DNA of 64,000 nt from Taeniopygia guttata (Eukaryota; Chordata; Aves; Passeriformes; Estrildidae), in the NCBI RefSeq assembly GCF_048771995.1, contig NC_133050.1, forward strand, positions 6,558,501-6,622,500, in the 5' to 3' direction. The notes below the pieces were generated by a model, which ran no database searches, was not told the DNA's origin, and saw only the letters and a list, made by a program, of their open reading frames with translations. This document shows positions 61,249 through 64,000 of the stretch, in pieces. Numbering within the stretch: position 1 is the first letter of the stretch; each line of letters begins with the position of its first letter. Both the position numbers and the translations under genes were made by a program.

Positions 61249-64000
61249 GCTGAGGGTGGCCCCCCGGGCCCTGCTGTGCTGCCCCCCGAGAGCCTCGAGA
61301 GCCCCCCAGAGCTCCAGCAGCGCGGGCAGGTACCGAGGGGGACCCCAAAACCCCTGTGAGAACCCCAGATACCCCATGGGGACCCCAAAAACCCAGTGGA
61401 GAACCCCAAAAAACTCCATGGGGAACCCCAAAAACCCTGTGGGAACCCCAGATACCCCATGGGGAACCCCAAAAACCCCAGAGGGGCTGAGGGTGACCCT
61501 GGGGGTGACCCCAGGTGTGTGTGCAGGGGGCTCAAGAGTGACCCTGCTCCCCTTGGGGTCACCTGGGGGTGTCCCTGTCCCCAAGGGGGTGACCCCAATC
61601 CCTTTGAGGTGTCCTATGGGGTGACCCCAGTCCCCGTGAGGTGCCCTTGGTGTCCCCGGGGACAGCAGTGTCACTTTGGTGTCCCCTTGGTGTCCCCACC
61701 CTGCAGTGGCCTGGCCACAGTGATGTCCCCAGTCCCACTGAGGTCCCCAAAAGTGTCCCCTCCCCACAGCCATGGTGGTGTCCCCAGCCCCACTGAGGTG
61801 TCCCCAGTCCCTCCGAGGTCCCCTCAGTGTCCCCAGACCCGTCGGTGTCCCCCTGAGTCCCTCCTGGTGTCCCCTCCCCACAGCCCTGTGGCCCTGTCAG
61901 TGTCCCCAGACCATTTGGTGTCCCCCTGAGTCCATCTCAGTGTCCCCTCCCCAAACCCCTGTGACCACATCAGTGTCCCCAGCCCCATCAGTGTCCCCAG
62001 ACCCTTTGGTGTCCTCCTGAGTCCATCCCAGTGTCCCCTCCCCAAACCCCTGTGACCCTGTCAGTGTCCCCAGGCCCTTTGGTGTCCCCTTGAGTCCATC
62101 TCAGTGTCCCCTCCCCACAGCCCTGTGGCCATGTCAATGTCCCCAGACCCTTTGGTGTCCCCAGACCCTTTGGTGTCCCCCTGAGTCCTTCACAGTGTCC
62201 CCTCCTCAAACCCCTGTGGCCACATCAGTGTCCCCAGGCCCCTCAGTGTCCCCAGGCCCATTGGTGTCCCCCTGTCCCTCTGAGTCCCTCATGGTGTCCC
62301 CTCCCCACAGCCCCATGGCCATGGCAGTGCCCCCAGACCCTATGGTGTCCCCCTGAGTCCATCCCAGTGTCCCCTCCCCACAGCTCTGTGGCCACATCAG
62401 TGTCCCCAGACCCATCAGTGTCCCCAGGCCCAGCAGTGTCCCCCTGTCCCCCTGAGTCCCTCCCAGTGTCCCCTCCCCAAACCCCTGTGGCCCTGTTGGT
62501 GTCCCCAGCCCCTTTGGTGTCCCCCTGAGTCCCTCACAGTGTCCCCTCCTCAAATCCCTGTGGCCACGTCAGTGTCCCCAGGCCCCTCAGTGTCCCCAGT
62601 CCCGTCAGTGTCCTCAGACCCTTTGGTGTCCCCAGGCCCAGCAGTGTCCCCCTGTCTCTCCAAGTCCCTCACAGTGTCCCCTCCCCACAGCCCCATGGCC
62701 ATGGCAGCGCCCCCAGCCCCATCGGTGTCCCCCTGTCCCCCTGAGTCCCTCACAGTGTCCCCTCCCCAAACCCCTGTGGCCCTGTCGGTGTCCCCAGACC
62801 CTTTGGTGTCCCCTTGAGTCCCTCACAGTGTCCCCTCCTCAAACCCCTGTGGCCCTGTCAGTGTCCCCAGAACCATCAGTGTCCCCAGACCCTTTGGTGT
62901 CCCCAGGCCCAGCAGTGTCCCCCTGTCCCCCTGAGTCCCTCATAGTGTCCCCTCCCCAAACCCCTGTGGCCCCATCGGTGTCCCCAGCCCCGTCGGTGTC
63001 CCACTGAGTCCCTCACAGTGTCCCACAGCCATGGCAGTGCCCCCAGCCCCTCTGGTGTCCCCCTGAGTCCCTTCTGGTGTCCGCTCCCCACAGCCCCATG
63101 GCCACGTCAGTGTCCCCAGACCCATCAGTGTCCCCGGAGGCGGCGGGCGGGCTGGTGGCGGTGGCACAGGTGACATGCACGGCGGACAAGGAGCACAACT
63201 GGCGGCAGTGCTCGGCGCTGGTGCGGCGCGCGGCGGCCGCGGGGGCCCGGCTGGTGTTCCTGCCCGAGGCCTTCGACTTCATCGGGGACAGCGCCCAGCA
63301 CAGCCTGGCGCTGGCAGAGCCCCTGCACGGGGACACCGTGCGGCGCTACCGCCGCCTGGCCAGGTGCGACAGCGGGATGGCACCGGGGTGGCACCTGGGA
63401 CAGCGGGAGTGGCACCTGGGGACAGCGCAGGGGCACCGGGGTGGTACCTGGGGGCACTGGGAGTGGCACCTGGGGCAGCGCGGGGGCACTGGGGGTGGCA
63501 CCTGGGGGCACCGGGAGTGGCACCCAGGACAGTGGAGTGGTACCCAGGACAGAGGGGTGGCACTGAGGGACAGGAGGGTGGCACTGGGGACAGTGGGGTG
63601 GCACTGGGGACAGCAGGGTGGCACTGGGGACAGTGGGGTGGCACTGGGGACAGTGGGGTGGCACTTGGGACAGCAGGGTGGCACCAAGGGACAGCGGGGT
63701 GGCACACAGGGACAGCGGGGTGGCACTGAGAGAAACCGGGAGTGGCACCGAGGGTCAGCAGTGGTGGCACTGTGTGTGTCCCCAGCGAGTGTCACCGTGT
63801 GTCCTCATGCCGTGTCCCTCTGTGTCCCCATGCCATGTCCCTCTGTGTCCCCAGGGAGTGTCACCGTGTGTCCCATGCCGTGTCCCTCTGTGTCCCCAGG
63901 GAATGTGACGTGTGGCTCTCCCTGGGTGGCTTCCACGAGCGTGGCGAGGACTGGGACAGCACCGGCCGCATCTACAACTGTCACCTGCTGCTGGACAGCT
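61249..64000 (+). CDS. NIT1: Nitrilase homolog 1 (NIT1), 5' part, cut by the window end
   Basis: NIT1 is a nitrilase-superfamily amidase that removes deaminated glutathione in the cytosol and mitochondria. Exon 63094-63363 has ATG at 63098 and encodes MATSVSPDPSVSPEAAGG, then LVAVAQVTCTADKEHNWRQC and the first catalytic Glu in VFLPEAFDF. The exon from 63900 continues ECDVWLSLGGFHERGEDWD and IYNCHLLL to the window end. The catalytic Lys and Cys lie beyond it. Exon 61249-61329 stays in frame with 63098 and encodes LRVAPRALLCCPPRASRA, an Arg-rich leader like the mitochondrial presequence of human NIT1. Its own start codon was not found; it could arise if the first exon ends in AT. The cytosolic form would start at 63098. 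Confidence 0.92.
61335..61500. repeat. GGGGACCCCAAAAACCC repeat in NIT1 intron
   Basis: About six units of 25-32 bases (CAGATACCCCATGGGGA) right after the leader exon donor. Confidence 0.88.
61680..63090. repeat. Minisatellite with repeated NIT1 start-exon edges
   Basis: About 20 units of 60-70 bases: GTGTCCCCAGACCCTTTGGT, CCCCCTGAGTCCCTC, CAGTGTCCCCTCCCCACAGC and CTGTGGCC. Many end with a CCACAG acceptor and CCATGGCC-like sequence, as at the true start exon (63094). Confidence 0.95.
63365..63745. repeat. GGGGTGGCACTGGGGACAGT array in NIT1 intron
   Basis: About 18 units of 18-25 bases start near the donor at 63364. Confidence 0.95.
63770..63899. repeat. Two duplicates of the next NIT1 exon edge
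   Basis: TGTCCCCAGCGAGTGTCACC (63776) and TGTCCCCAGGGAGTGTCACC (63847) mirror the true edge TGTCCCCAGGGAATGTGACG (63891). The spacer is CATGCCGTGTCCCTCTG. Confidence 0.92.

Overview
The window is vertebrate nuclear DNA, very GC-rich, with short exons in a sea of tandem repeats. Six genes can be read exon by exon, plus one probable first exon at the left end. Their order and strands match human chromosome 1q23.3: F11R (first exon only, minus), USF1 (minus), ARHGAP30 (minus), NECTIN4 (minus), a V-ATPase catalytic A-subunit gene (minus), PFDN2 (minus), NIT1 (plus, running off the right end). The compact genes, extreme GC content and minisatellite-filled introns suggest a small, GC-rich avian chromosome (dot microchromosome). 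That organism call is an inference; no species-specific marker is visible.

Layout: 1-2260, low-complexity repeats, a candidate F11R signal-peptide exon (1695-1872) and its CpG promoter. 2260-14330, USF1: 3'UTR, 10 coding exons that give a 309-residue bHLH-zipper factor, and a CpG promoter with many YY1-like sites. 14395-15650, a satellite followed by the only AT-rich stretch. 15649-27761, ARHGAP30: 12 coding exons, 1423 residues, lengthened by three coding repeat arrays. 28625-43440, NECTIN4: 9 coding exons, 533 residues, with 3'UTR and CpG promoter. 44314-56270, the V-ATPase A-subunit paralog: 14 coding exons, 615 residues, apparently intact. 57988-60416, PFDN2: 4 coding exons, 149 residues. 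60417-64000, the shared PFDN2/NIT1 promoter and the start of NIT1. All reading frames stay in phase across every junction, with GT at donors and AG at acceptors.

The genes do not form one pathway. They are a transcription factor, a Rho GTPase-activating protein, a cell-adhesion receptor, a proton-pump subunit, a chaperone subunit and a nitrilase-family hydrolase. What unites the window is its repeats. Nearly every intron is a tandem array, and in all five multi-exon minus-strand genes and in NIT1 some array units carry copies of the neighbouring exon edge, with its splice site and about 15-50 bases of coding sequence. These repeated exon edges are the most unusual signal here. In two cases in the V-ATPase gene they form in-frame candidate mini-exons.

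No tRNA, rRNA, CRISPR array or recognisable transposable or virus-derived element was seen. KLHDC9 and TSTD1, which sit in this neighbourhood in human, were not found.
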